From positions 186,001 to 250,000 of the forward strand of contig NZ_JBHEQA010000004.1 of NCBI RefSeq assembly GCF_043678055.1: 64,000 bases of DNA, given 5' to 3'. Position numbers and translations under genes: made by a program. Below, in pieces: positions 1 through 9,069 of this stretch. Numbering within the stretch: the first letter of the stretch is position 1; each line of letters begins with the position of its first letter. The notes beneath the pieces are model-generated. The model saw only the letters and a list, made by a program, of their open reading frames with translations. It did not search any database and had not been told where the DNA came from. Source of the DNA: Spongiimicrobium salis (GTDB taxonomy: Bacteria; Bacteroidota; Bacteroidia; Flavobacteriales; Flavobacteriaceae).

Positions 1-630
1 ATTCGATTCAATATCTACAGATTCATCATCGATAAAGTTGACATCCGGAGCTACTGGGGCAATCCCCAATAAGCGGTATTTTAATTCTCCTTGTCGCTTG
101 TCAAAGTACCATATGCCTTTGATCAAGTATTCTTCCAAATCTGCAGCTGAAAGCTCTCGCTCCACAACGTATTCTGGAGAAAGCTCCTCTCCTGCATTGA
201 TTTGTTCGTAACCGTATTCCAACGTATCGGTCTTCTTTAAGGTAGCTTTTAAATCATCGAAGTTTCTTTTCTCCGTGAAATAAGAGTCTACATAGATCTC
301 ATCCAATTTCCCATTTTTAATGTTTTTGATCAAAACATCGTAAAGGGAACGACGGTCAGGACCTATATCGATCGTATCCGTTGGATAGTATAATGGAAAA
401 TTAACACGCTCATCCAAGTCAACAACCTCCCATACTGTTTTAGACCAAAGGATATCCCTATCGTCTACATAACCGTATTTTAAAGGAGCGTCATTATCCT
501 TTTCCTTCTGAGCTTCTGTTCGCACTCCAACTTCCTGCGGTTTTTTCGCATTCAGGATATTGGCTTGGGCCATTATCGATACAGGCAACAGCGTTAAAGC
601 TCCAATTAATAAAACATTCTTCCAATTCAT
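1..630 (-). CDS. gldN: Gliding motility / T9SS protein GldN (PorN), 3' part cut by window edge
   Basis: The open frame runs from an ATG at 628-630 to the left edge without a stop, giving 210 visible codons. The N-terminus is a signal peptide (MNWKNVLLIG, then SIMAQ as the likely cleavage region), so the protein is periplasmic. In the gliding/type IX secretion system, GldN pairs with the lipoprotein GldK to form the ring under the outer membrane. Identity rests on the conserved gldK-L-M-N order, the signal peptide, and charged segments such as YGYVDDRDILWSKTVWE that fit the family. The gene begins 28 bases after the gldM stop and is probably in the same operon. The C-terminus cannot be assessed. 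Confidence 0.88.
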   Translation of the reverse strand, partial: MNWKNVLLIGALTLLPVSIMAQANILNAKKPQEVGVRTEAQKEKDNDAPLKYGYVDDRDILWSKTVWEVVDLDERVNFPLYYPTDTIDIGPDRRSLYDVLIKNIKNGKLDEIYVDSYFTEKRNFDDLKATLKKTDTLEYGYEQINAGEELSPEYVVERELSAADLEEYLIKGIWYFDKRQGELKYRLLGIAPVAPDVNFIDDESVDIESN

Positions 631-658
631 AATATAAAAAATCTATTTAACTCTACTA

Positions 659-2227
659 TTAGTTTGTAAGCTCAACAACTACAGGAGATACTTTTTTCAA
701 CTTGTAACTCTTATTATTTGCTATTCTAGCTTGAATATCAAATATCTGTACTGCATCACCACGTTTCGCTCTCTTTAAGGCAGATTTAGCTTTACCGTTC
801 ATTCTACTTCCACTAACCACAACAGTTGGCTGTCCAGGAACTTTTAGTTTAAATCCAGTCACTGCAAGATTCAAATCAAAATCAAAGTCTTCCAATACCG
901 CAGAAATAGTTCCAATTTCCAAGTTTTTCCTTGGTAATTTTACACTTCCAGTCTGCTTACTTATGGCACCAGATGGTCTTGGAATATCCTTGATTCGGAA
1001 TTCAGATCTAGAACTTACTACTTGTCCATCAGGCAAAGTACCTGAAGCTTGAATCGTAACTGTTCTTCCTTTTCCAGGATTCATTACATACTTGCTTCCA
1101 CCACGTGGTGTTAAACCAGGAGCACTAGCTTTTACTTTGTTGTCTGCAATGCCAGGAATAGAGATAGACATTGGGTTAGAAACACCACGATACACTACGT
1201 TCATCTTATCTGCAGCGATCAAAGCAGCATTTGGCTTATTGATGGTCGCAAAAGAATTGTTTACATCTACAGGGATTTCTTCTCCATCCTGCTTAAAGAA
1301 CAACTGTCCTTTAATCTCATGATCTCCTGCACTTCCTGCAGATACCAACATCTTAACGCCTCCAGCTTCAATTTCATAATCTTTACCTTCGGTCAGTTTT
1401 CTACCATCAAGAGTCAACTCAGCTCTAACTGGTGTAGAAGAGTTGTCGGTTTTACTAATGATGATCTTTCCGTTGTAACGATCTCCGCTATAGAAAGCAG
1501 ATTTTTCAGCTTTTAAGGATGTTGCAAATGTTTTCAAAGAAATCTGACTGCTCAACTCTCCTTCCAACATGGATTTTAAAGCATCTTGTTCTGTTGCTCT
1601 AATATCTGCTTGCATTTGGGTAATCTTCGTAACAGAAGCGATCAACGGAACTCTTTCAAAGTTGTAATTCAACCAGTTTTCCTTGATTCCATCTCTGTTC
1701 TTCACTTTATTATCCTCATCTCCGGTTTCAAAACGCGTGGCAACAGCTGACTTTACTTCAGACATATTTTCTGGTAAAATAGCCGATACTTGCGTACGGT
1801 AATTGATAATTCTATTCAAGAAGTCTTGTCCTTCTTTCTTCATTCCGTTACCTCCAAAGAACTTCTGATCTAAGAAATCACTTTTGTCCATGGTGGTATA
1901 ATCCGTCTTGTCGGAAACATCCTTTTGCATGTCTACTTTAAGTTGTTCCAAATATTGGTAAAACTCATCGGACATTGTTTTAATCTGGGTCGCTTTGTCA
2001 TAAAGCTTTCCATACTTTGCTGGGTTTTCTTCCTTTTTGGTTTCTAACCCATTAAAAGCCAATTGGTTGTTTTCTACAATCTTTGCATTAGACTGTTCTA
2101 GTTTGCTGTTCATAGATCCGAACGCCGCTAGAACCTCTTTTCCTATATTTAAGGCCAGCATCGCAATGAAAACCAGGTACATTAGGTTTACCATTTTCTG
2201 CCGTGGTGATAAATTTCCTCCTGCCAT
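659..2227 (-). CDS. gldM: Gliding motility / T9SS inner-membrane motor protein GldM (PorM)
   Basis: This 522-residue protein has one N-terminal membrane helix (about residues 14-36, MYLVFIAMLALNIGKEVLAA) after a short basic cytoplasmic tail. A long periplasmic part follows. Family knowledge: GldM dimers, with the helix set inside the GldL bundle, use the proton gradient to drive T9SS export and gliding, and the periplasmic domains reach the GldK/GldN ring. The length matches the family (about 510-520) and the gene lies between gldL and gldN. The gap to gldL is 52 bases. The start MAGGNLSPRQKMVNLMY is the one expected for the family. I see no damage. Confidence 0.95.
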   Translation of the reverse strand: MAGGNLSPRQKMVNLMYLVFIAMLALNIGKEVLAAFGSMNSKLEQSNAKIVENNQLAFNGLETKKEENPAKYGKLYDKATQIKTMSDEFYQYLEQLKVDMQKDVSDKTDYTTMDKSDFLDQKFFGGNGMKKEGQDFLNRIINYRTQVSAILPENMSEVKSAVATRFETGDEDNKVKNRDGIKENWLNYNFERVPLIASVTKITQMQADIRATEQDALKSMLEGELSSQISLKTFATSLKAEKSAFYSGDRYNGKIIISKTDNSSTPVRAELTLDGRKLTEGKDYEIEAGGVKMLVSAGSAGDHEIKGQLFFKQDGEEIPVDVNNSFATINKPNAALIAADKMNVVYRGVSNPMSISIPGIADNKVKASAPGLTPRGGSKYVMNPGKGRTVTIQASGTLPDGQVVSSRSEFRIKDIPRPSGAISKQTGSVKLPRKNLEIGTISAVLEDFDFDLNLAVTGFKLKVPGQPTVVVSGSRMNGKAKSALKRAKRGDAVQIFDIQARIANNKSYKLKKVSPVVVELTN

Positions 2228-2279
2228 GTTATTTAATTAGATATTAATAATTTGATTTGGGTTTGTTGCACTAATTAAA

Positions 2280-2930
2280 TTAGCTTTTATTCATAGCAGA
2301 AAGCATACCTCCATAAACTCCATTCAAAGAAGAAAGGTTAGTAGCCAAAGATTCCATCTGCTCTTTCAATGCACTTGCATTTTGTACAACTTCTTCGTTT
2401 ACAGTAGCCTGCTTGCTTGCACTTTCCAATTGTACTTTATACAAACTGTTTAAAGATTCCATTTGAGCAGCTGCCTGAACCATTTCTTCAGAGTACTTAC
2501 GTGTAGAGTCCATAGCATCTACTGTAGGAGCGATACCTTTAGCAGCACCTTCAAAGTTTCTGATACTATCTCCTAAACTTTCCATAAGTCCAGCATCGAT
2601 ATTAGCTTCTTTCAATAAATCGTCCAATTTTCTAGACAATAATCCTTCAGCTTCAGCAGCTTCAGCTACTTCATTCTTTCTTCCTGAAGATTCAGCTCCT
2701 GCCAATTCTGGATATACCAAAGACCAATCGTATTCGTCTTCTACGGGTTCAAATGCACTAATAGCAAATATTAAGGCTTCTGTAATAAGACCAAAGGCCA
2801 AAAGAACTCCTCCGTTAAGCGGTCCAAATTCCCAGTGCAAAATTTTGAAAAGTGCACCGATAATTACCACCGAAGCTCCCAGCCCGTAGGCCATGTTAAA
2901 TAATTTTTTTGTTGTTTTAGACTGTGCCAT
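2280..2930 (-). CDS. gldL: Gliding motility / T9SS inner-membrane motor protein GldL (PorL)
   Basis: This 216-residue protein has two close N-terminal membrane helices (about residues 10-28 and 37-60) joined by a short loop containing ILHWEFGPLNGG. It then has a long cytoplasmic, largely helical region rich in Glu, Ala and Gln. That is the GldL layout: five copies form the proton-driven stator around the GldM helix pair. The conserved Lys/Glu in the helices (FKILHW; LITEALIF) are the charged residues expected of a proton-conducting motor. It is flanked by gldK and gldM in the standard order. Nothing unusual is seen. Confidence 0.95.
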   Translation of the reverse strand: MAQSKTTKKLFNMAYGLGASVVIIGALFKILHWEFGPLNGGVLLAFGLITEALIFAISAFEPVEDEYDWSLVYPELAGAESSGRKNEVAEAAEAEGLLSRKLDDLLKEANIDAGLMESLGDSIRNFEGAAKGIAPTVDAMDSTRKYSEEMVQAAAQMESLNSLYKVQLESASKQATVNEEVVQNASALKEQMESLATNLSSLNGVYGGMLSAMNKS

Positions 2931-3004
2931 AATTAAGATAATTTAAGTTTAAAATTAATAAATAAGTATTTGGTTAAAGTTTATTCTTGTTTAAAAAGGA
3001 TTTC

Positions 3005-4360
3005 TTATTGTGTAGAATCTTCTTCACCTAAGTAATCCTGTACTGTTCTAAAGCCAATATAACTACGGGCCGAATCCCTATATTCATAATCTCTTGTGCT
3101 CACTTGTAAGAAATACGCAACGTCTTTCCATGATCCTCCGCGAATCACTTTTCTGGCGTTGTTGGCGTCACCGCCATTAGGATTCATGGTAGAAACATAT
3201 TCGTAAGAATTGGGATCGTAACTAGAGTCTGTCCACTCTGAGACATTCCCCGCCATATTATATAAGTTGTAGTCGTTAGGCTCATAGGACTTCGCCTCTA
3301 CGGTATACAAGGCCGCATCTGCTGCATAATCCCCACGTTGTGGTTTAAAGTTTGCCATAAAGCATCCTGTATCGCTAATGACGTAAGGACCACCCCATGG
3401 ATACGTTCCTCCTTCAATACCTCCTCTGGCCGCATATTCCCATTCTGCCTCCGTAGGCAATCTAAATCTGTTTACGGGTTGTCTGCCTCTATCTCTTTGA
3501 TCATCGTTCTTTAACTTGGTTCTCCAATTACAGAAGGCCTTAGCTTGCTGCCAAGAAATACCTACTACAGGATAATCACTATAGGCATCGTGCCAGAAGT
3601 AATCATTGTGCATGGGTTCGTTATAGGAATATTCAAAATCTTTGATCCATACCGTAGTATCTGGGTAGATTTCCAATTCTTCCTTACGGATAAAATCTTT
3701 TCTTCTTCCTGTTTTGGATCTGGCAGCGGCCTCGATATCCATCCAATTGTACTTGTATTTCAACTTGGTAACATCAATAGATCGCTGACCGTTGTAGGAT
3801 TCTTCTTCAGGAATGTAAAGCGAGTCCATAATTTCGGCATAGTATTCGTCTGGATAATCCGAAGTATCCCAAATTAAATCTATATCCGTATTCAAAGCTC
3901 TACCTTCATTTGGATTATCTCCAAGCCCGGCATAGTTCTCCAATCTGTATTTTTCGTAGACCGACATATTTGTGGTGTCGTTATCTTTGAACGCATATTC
4001 TCCGATACCTCCGTCTTCCTCGGTCAAACCAAGTTGATCGGCAAGATCGGCCAGTTTCGTTCTAGCAATGGAATCTTTGACCCATTCCACAAACTGACGA
4101 TACTCACTATTGGTGATTTCCGTATCATCCATGTAAAAAGAACGCACGGTTACTGTTTTCGTTGGAGCATTTAAAACCTGGGCCTGATCCTCTTCACTCT
4201 TACCCATAATGAAAGCCCCACGCGGAATAAGTTCCATTCCGTAGGGTTTTTCCGGGTACCATTTTTTTCCTCGGGCGCCGACTAGTTCTCCCTTTGTTTT
4301 GGACCCACAACTTGTGAGCAAAAAAACAAATGCTAAAGATGATAACAATAGCTTCTTCAT
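3005..4360 (-). CDS. gldK: Gliding motility / T9SS lipoprotein GldK (PorK)
   Basis: This 451-residue lipoprotein has a signal peptide with lipobox LLTSC (Cys about residue 18). The rest is a formylglycine-generating-enzyme-like (sulfatase-modifying factor) fold, shown by GMELIPRGAFIMG, VVGISWQQAKAFCNW, RFRLPTEAEWEYAARGG, NLYNMAGNVSEWTDS and VIRGGSWKD. In GldK this fold is structural and builds the outer-membrane-anchored ring with GldN. It is the first gene of the gldKLMN unit and has a plausible promoter just upstream (4415-4446). The insert between about residues 100 and 260 is rich in Asp, Glu and Tyr, as in other flavobacterial GldK proteins. Confidence 0.95.
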   Translation of the reverse strand: MKKLLLSSLAFVFLLTSCGSKTKGELVGARGKKWYPEKPYGMELIPRGAFIMGKSEEDQAQVLNAPTKTVTVRSFYMDDTEITNSEYRQFVEWVKDSIARTKLADLADQLGLTEEDGGIGEYAFKDNDTTNMSVYEKYRLENYAGLGDNPNEGRALNTDIDLIWDTSDYPDEYYAEIMDSLYIPEEESYNGQRSIDVTKLKYKYNWMDIEAAARSKTGRRKDFIRKEELEIYPDTTVWIKDFEYSYNEPMHNDYFWHDAYSDYPVVGISWQQAKAFCNWRTKLKNDDQRDRGRQPVNRFRLPTEAEWEYAARGGIEGGTYPWGGPYVISDTGCFMANFKPQRGDYAADAALYTVEAKSYEPNDYNLYNMAGNVSEWTDSSYDPNSYEYVSTMNPNGGDANNARKVIRGGSWKDVAYFLQVSTRDYEYRDSARSYIGFRTVQDYLGEEDSTQ

Positions 4361-4414
4361 ACTTTGGTTAAATTTCGATTAAGATTATAAACAGTAAACA
4401 TTATTACTACTCTC

Positions 4415-4446
4415 TAAAACTATATTTTGGATAGATTATTGTACAA
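4415..4446 (-). promoter_or_regulatory. Putative promoter of gldKLMN
   Basis: On the minus strand TTG (4444-4446) is followed after 21 bases by TAGTTTTA (4415-4422), a 7 of 8 match to the Bacteroidota -7 element TANNTTTG. The element ends 54 bases before the gldK start. Spacing lies in the 17-23 range described for flavobacteria. The -7 mismatch keeps confidence moderate. Confidence 0.4.
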
Positions 4447-4473
4447 AACCCATCCTTTTACTAATAATTTAAA

Positions 4474-5631
4474 TCATACAAAGCCTTTCTTGTAGGCCTT
4501 GAACCACCTTTCAGGAATATTTTCGTTACATGCATCCAAATAATCCTTTTCCGTGCATGGTAATAACGCTGGTGATTTTGATTTATTATGTGAAGTTAAA
4601 ATTGATGGCACTTCTATCCACCACCTTTCTGTAGTATTACTTTTATGAAAAACCAATTCTTCCATTTCCATAGGAACGATAAACTTGGTGAAATCATCCG
4701 TATTGGCGTAGGGAAACTCTGGTATCCTATAATTATACCCCTCTATAAAATACCAAATCATTTGGGCCACAAGCTGAAAAGATTGAACGGTATTTTCAAT
4801 TTCGTAGATGCCAAAAACGGAAACACGATCACTTAAACCAGTATAGCGGGCGATGGCACATATTTCCCTTCCGTCGAATCCGTTGGGCGAAAATGAATTG
4901 GGCATCCCCATCTCACTCGCCTTTATGGCTCGGGCATCTATGCTCACTAGATGGGCATTGCGCAATACAGGTTCTACCAAAGTAATATCTGAGGCAATTT
5001 CTCCAAGCCGATACGCATCAAAAAAAAGACGTTCCATCAAATCTATTTCTTCCTGGGCGTTGAAATAGCTCTGGTAGCCAATATTTGAAAAATTAAACAG
5101 GTTGTTGGGCTTATCCGTTATGATCTTGCTCATATATGAATTGGAAGAAATAAGCTCCTCGGCATCCCCGAAATCGAACTTACTATCCACCACCACCATA
5201 TTGATCATGTTCTTTATTCCATCAAAAGCCCTATAAGTAGGGTAGGTAATATCCTGGGTGGCTCCTATAATAATAGGAGTAACATTTTTTTGAACCAAGG
5301 CCGTTATGATCTCTTTGACCACAAAGTAGGTATCAAAAACGGTATTCCCCTCTTCAATATCGCCCAAATCGACCATGGAGACATCCCAATTGCCCAACAT
5401 TAACTTATACAGTTCCAAGCGAATCCGGGAAGTGTCTAAAGGAGTGATCTTTTTTTCAAAGGCATTCCGGGATTCCTTTACTCCAATGATTGCCACAGCA
5501 GCATTGGAATAGGCGGGCAAACCTTGCTTTTGACTGTGCTTTGCTATGTTTTTTCCAAGTGTATGGGGCGATAGCAATTCACAATGTGCCAATACCTTAT
5601 CTTCTACAGGTATTAAAAAATCAAATGCCAT
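4474..5631 (-). CDS. Arginase/formimidoylglutamase-fold protein with degenerate metal site
   Basis: This 385-residue protein resembles the ureohydrolase (arginase, agmatinase, formimidoylglutamase) fold, but the binuclear manganese motifs are largely lost. GGDHS is replaced by GATQD (residues 123-127). DAHxD is replaced by DSKFD (149-153). SxDxDxxDP is replaced by SIDARAIKA (from residue 230). Hydrolysis by the usual mechanism therefore looks unlikely. The gene lies between topA (stop codon 2 bases upstream of this start) and gldK (113 bases downstream). Automatic annotation would probably call it formimidoylglutamase. I infer a non-catalytic or altered role; the link with gliding genes is positional only. 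Confidence 0.75.
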   Translation of the reverse strand: MAFDFLIPVEDKVLAHCELLSPHTLGKNIAKHSQKQGLPAYSNAAVAIIGVKESRNAFEKKITPLDTSRIRLELYKLMLGNWDVSMVDLGDIEEGNTVFDTYFVVKEIITALVQKNVTPIIIGATQDITYPTYRAFDGIKNMINMVVVDSKFDFGDAEELISSNSYMSKIITDKPNNLFNFSNIGYQSYFNAQEEIDLMERLFFDAYRLGEIASDITLVEPVLRNAHLVSIDARAIKASEMGMPNSFSPNGFDGREICAIARYTGLSDRVSVFGIYEIENTVQSFQLVAQMIWYFIEGYNYRIPEFPYANTDDFTKFIVPMEMEELVFHKSNTTERWWIEVPSILTSHNKSKSPALLPCTEKDYLDACNENIPERWFKAYKKGFV

Positions 5632-5633
5632 AA

Positions 5634-8129
5634 TTATTTTTTAGCCTTTGTTTTCGCTTTTGCTTTGGTTTTTTTCTTTGGCGTTTTCTTTTCAATATGT
5701 TCTTGGGCTTGTTTTAGGGTAATCTTCTTAGGATCGATATCCTTGGAAAGTTCTACTTTGATTTTTCCCTTAATAATATTGTGCCTTCCCCATCTTGCCT
5801 TCTCAATACGAATGCCTTCTTCGGGCCATTCCTGTATTAGTTTTTCAATTTCCTTTTGTTTTTTGGCCTCTATCAATTCTTCGATATCGGCTTGGGAAAG
5901 GTTGTCAAAATCATATTTTTTATTGACATTGATAAACATTCCGTCCCATTTGATAAAGGGTCCAAAACGACCTGTGCCCTTTGTCACATCCTTGTTTTCA
6001 TAGGTAGTGATAGGGGCATCTGCTTTTTGCTTTTCCTTGATGAGTTCTATGGCCCGTTCCAAGCTAATGTCCATGGCATTTTCATCTTTCCCCATGGAAA
6101 CAAATTTCTTTCCAAATTTTACATAAGGTCCAAACCTTCCCACATTAGCCTCAATTTCTTCCCCTTCGAACATCCCTAACTTTCTAGGAAGTTTAAAGAG
6201 GTCCATAGCTTCTTCAAAGGTGATGGTATTTAGGGATTGGTCCGGTAATAAACTGGCAAACAACGGCTTTTCTTCTTCCTCCACGGTTCCTATTTGTACC
6301 ATAGGCCCAAATCTTCCCAAACGCACAGAAAGCTGTCTTCCCGATTTTGGATCCACGCCTAAAACCCGCTCTCCACTGGCCCGATCGGCATTTTCCTCTA
6401 CATCGAGTACGGTAGGATGGAAATCCTTATAAAAGGTTTTCATTACTTTTTTCCAATCCTCGTCTCCTGTAGCAATTTCATCAAAATCTTCCTCTACCTT
6501 GGCGGTAAAGTTATAATCTAAAATGGTGCTGAAATGATTCACTAAAAAGTCGTTTACAATCATTCCTATATCTGTGGGAACCAATTTCCCTTTGTCCGAA
6601 CCTACCATTTCCGAGAGCTTCTTCTCGGTAACCGTATTGGCTTCCAATACCAATTGCACATAGTTTCGTTCGGTTCCTTCAACGGTACCTTTTTCTACAT
6701 ATCCCCTATTCTGAATAGTAGATATGGTAGGGGCATAGGTAGACGGTCTACCAATACCCAACTCTTCCAATTTCTTTACCAAGGAAGCTTCGGTAAATCT
6801 ATAAGGGGCTCTGGAGAAGCGTTCCGTAGCGGTAATATATATATTCTGTAATGGATCGTTGACCTGCATGGCAGGAAGCATCCCCTCTTGTTCTTCCACA
6901 AGGTCTTCATCGTCCATTCCTTCCAAATACACCTTTAGGAAACCGTCAAATTTTATAACCTCCCCATTGGCCGTAAATTCTTCCCCATGGGAACTGGCTT
7001 TTATTTTTACATTCGTACGTTCCAATTGCGCATCGCTCATTTGAGAGGCAATGGTTCGTTTCCAAATAAGCTCGTACAATTTAGACTGATCTCGTTCCAG
7101 GGCTACGGATTGTCTTCCCAGATCCGTAGGACGTATGGCTTCGTGGGCTTCCTGCGCGCCTTTGGATTTCCCAGTAAAATTTCGAACTGTGCTATAGGAT
7201 TCCCCATAATTATCGGTAATCACATTCTTTGCAGCATTAAGGGCTTCATTGGAAAGATTTACGCTATCTGTTCTCATATAGGTAATAAGTCCCGCTTCAT
7301 ATAGTCGCTGTGCTACTTGCATGGTTCGTCCTACTGAAAAATATAATTTTCTAGACGCTTCCTGTTGTAAGGTCGAAGTTGTAAACGGTGCAGAAGGGGA
7401 TTTTTTTGCAGGCTTTTTATCTAGACTGGCCACTGAAAAATCTGCCCCCAAATTCTTTTGTAAGAAGGCTTCAGCCTCTTTTTTTGTACTAAATGTCTTA
7501 TTCAGTTTGGCTTTAAAAGCGCTTCCATTTTGAGTTTTGAATTCTGCAGCGACCCTATAAGATGCCACTGGAGTAAAACCTTCTATACTGCGTTCCCGCT
7601 CCACAATTAAGCGAACGGCCACGGATTGCACCCTACCTGCGGAAAGTCCCGGTTTTATTTTTTTCCATAATACTGGGGATAACTGATACCCTACCAACCG
7701 GTCCAATACCCTTCTCGCTTGTTGGGCGTTGACCAAATTATAGTTGATTTCCCTTGGATTCTCAATGGCTTTTTGAATGGCCGATTTTGTAATGGAGTTA
7801 AAAACAATGCGTCTGGTTTTATTCTTGTCCAGTCCCAATTCTTCCGCTAAGTGCCAAGAAATAGCCTCTCCCTCCCGGTCCTCATCACTCGCGAGCCAGA
7901 TCATTTCCGCTTTTTTGGATAAGTCTTTCAATTTCTTTACCAAGGCGGCCTTATCCTTATCAACGATATATTTAGGCTGAAAATCATTATCCACATCTAC
8001 ACCCAATTCTTTCGACGGTAAATCGGCAATATGCCCAAAACTGGACTCCACTTTAAAATCTTTTCCTAAAAACTTTTCGATTGTTTTTGCCTTTGCAGGT
8101 GACTCTACAATTACTAAATTTTTTGCCAT
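5634..8129 (-). CDS. topA: DNA topoisomerase I (type IA)
   Basis: This 831-residue enzyme relaxes negatively supercoiled DNA by single-strand passage. The Toprim domain (1-130) shows NLVIVESPAKAKTIEKFLG and the acidic LASDEDREGEA motif. The active-site tyrosine lies in GLITYMRTDSVNLS. The C-terminus has repeated GRFGPxVxxG units (for example GRFGPMVQIG, GRFGPYVKFG, GRFGPFIKW) instead of four-cysteine zinc fingers, as is usual in Bacteroidota, and ends in a Lys-rich tail of KKTKAK type. I see no cysteine in the protein. A perfect -7 element lies 20 bases upstream of the ATG. It is probably co-transcribed with the arginase-fold gene 2 bases downstream. Confidence 0.96.
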   Translation of the reverse strand: MAKNLVIVESPAKAKTIEKFLGKDFKVESSFGHIADLPSKELGVDVDNDFQPKYIVDKDKAALVKKLKDLSKKAEMIWLASDEDREGEAISWHLAEELGLDKNKTRRIVFNSITKSAIQKAIENPREINYNLVNAQQARRVLDRLVGYQLSPVLWKKIKPGLSAGRVQSVAVRLIVERERSIEGFTPVASYRVAAEFKTQNGSAFKAKLNKTFSTKKEAEAFLQKNLGADFSVASLDKKPAKKSPSAPFTTSTLQQEASRKLYFSVGRTMQVAQRLYEAGLITYMRTDSVNLSNEALNAAKNVITDNYGESYSTVRNFTGKSKGAQEAHEAIRPTDLGRQSVALERDQSKLYELIWKRTIASQMSDAQLERTNVKIKASSHGEEFTANGEVIKFDGFLKVYLEGMDDEDLVEEQEGMLPAMQVNDPLQNIYITATERFSRAPYRFTEASLVKKLEELGIGRPSTYAPTISTIQNRGYVEKGTVEGTERNYVQLVLEANTVTEKKLSEMVGSDKGKLVPTDIGMIVNDFLVNHFSTILDYNFTAKVEEDFDEIATGDEDWKKVMKTFYKDFHPTVLDVEENADRASGERVLGVDPKSGRQLSVRLGRFGPMVQIGTVEEEEKPLFASLLPDQSLNTITFEEAMDLFKLPRKLGMFEGEEIEANVGRFGPYVKFGKKFVSMGKDENAMDISLERAIELIKEKQKADAPITTYENKDVTKGTGRFGPFIKWDGMFINVNKKYDFDNLSQADIEELIEAKKQKEIEKLIQEWPEEGIRIEKARWGRHNIIKGKIKVELSKDIDPKKITLKQAQEHIEKKTPKKKTKAKAKTKAKK

Positions 8130-8149
8130 TCATGAGTTATTTGGTGGTA

Positions 8150-8157
8150 CAAAAGTA
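8150..8157 (-). promoter_or_regulatory. -7 promoter element of topA
   Basis: Minus-strand TACTTTTG matches TANNTTTG exactly and ends 20 bases before the topA ATG. No clear TTG is seen at the -33 spacing. The remaining intergenic DNA to 8311 is AT-rich with no ORF or strong hairpin. Confidence 0.45.
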
Positions 8158-8311
8158 TATGAATTTTTTTATTTAAATTGATAATCCGTCCCAGAATAGC
8201 TAGAAAAGAATGGGAGTCGCTCTACAAAAAGCAACTGTTGAAGCATACTTTACCCATTTTAAAATATGTGACAAACAACAGCTGAAAACACAAGTTCTCA
8301 GGACAAAAACA

Positions 8312-9010
8312 TTAAAAGTTTTGATATAAGGTGGTTACAATTTCCCCTTGATTTTTGAGATAAGGTACCGTCAATATTTTTTGGGTATTTTTTGCCCCTA
8401 AATGAAAAGGAGCTTGCATTAGATCTACGCCGCTCTTCTTTTTCAACCGGATACCCTGCCCCGTAATCAGATCTTTATTAGGCACAAACGAGCCAATAGG
8501 CAAATGTTCCGTTACTACTATAAAAGGAATATGTTTTAATTTCCCTACCAAAGCTAGTATTTCTACATTGCTTAGATGCTGCATTACCTGACGTATCATT
8601 ACCAAATCTGTTTTTGGCCATTCGTCCTTCACAATGTCCAGGCAATGAAATTCCAGATTTGGTTTTTGAAATAGGGCTCTATTTCGATCAATAAGATCGG
8701 GAACAATATCTATTCCTATATAGGTAGCAGCATAGGGCACTAAGGCACGGCCAACATTAAAATCGCCACAGCCCAGGTCACAGACCGAAAGTTTTTGGGG
8801 GAAACTTTGAAGGATTTTCTTAAGGGCATCAATGTAGGGCTCCGTAATCTGGGGATCATGGGAGCCTATTCCCGAATAAAAATCAAAGTTGGCCCCTCCC
8901 CAGAATTTTTTTTCATAGATCTGGGACATGACCTTTTTTGTGGGCCATCTTTTCTTTTTATGATTTTGGGACATACAAGGCTTGCTGTTTTTGTTCACAT
9001 AAAAATCCAT
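8312..9010 (-). CDS. Class I SAM-dependent methyltransferase, substrate unknown
   Basis: This is a 232-residue protein with a Rossmann-type methyltransferase core. Motif I is VCDLGCGDFNVGRAL (about residues 79-93), followed by YIGIDIVPDLI (motif II acidic loop) and the LVMIRQVMQHLSN segment. These bind S-adenosylmethionine, and the methyl acceptor cannot be deduced. Alternative starts exist at Met13 (MSQNHKKKRW) and at MSQIYEKKFWGG further in; the latter begins the recognisable domain, so the first 25-30 residues are uncertain. It is not tightly linked to neighbours (301 bases from topA counting its leader, 59 from the LVIVD gene) and looks like a single-gene unit. Confidence 0.72.
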   Translation of the reverse strand: MDFYVNKNSKPCMSQNHKKKRWPTKKVMSQIYEKKFWGGANFDFYSGIGSHDPQITEPYIDALKKILQSFPQKLSVCDLGCGDFNVGRALVPYAATYIGIDIVPDLIDRNRALFQKPNLEFHCLDIVKDEWPKTDLVMIRQVMQHLSNVEILALVGKLKHIPFIVVTEHLPIGSFVPNKDLITGQGIRLKKKSGVDLMQAPFHLGAKNTQKILTVPYLKNQGEIVTTLYQNF

Positions 9011-9069
9011 AATTAGGGAGCGAAAACAAAATAAGGGCCATCCTTTTACTTCTATGCAATACTTCTTTT

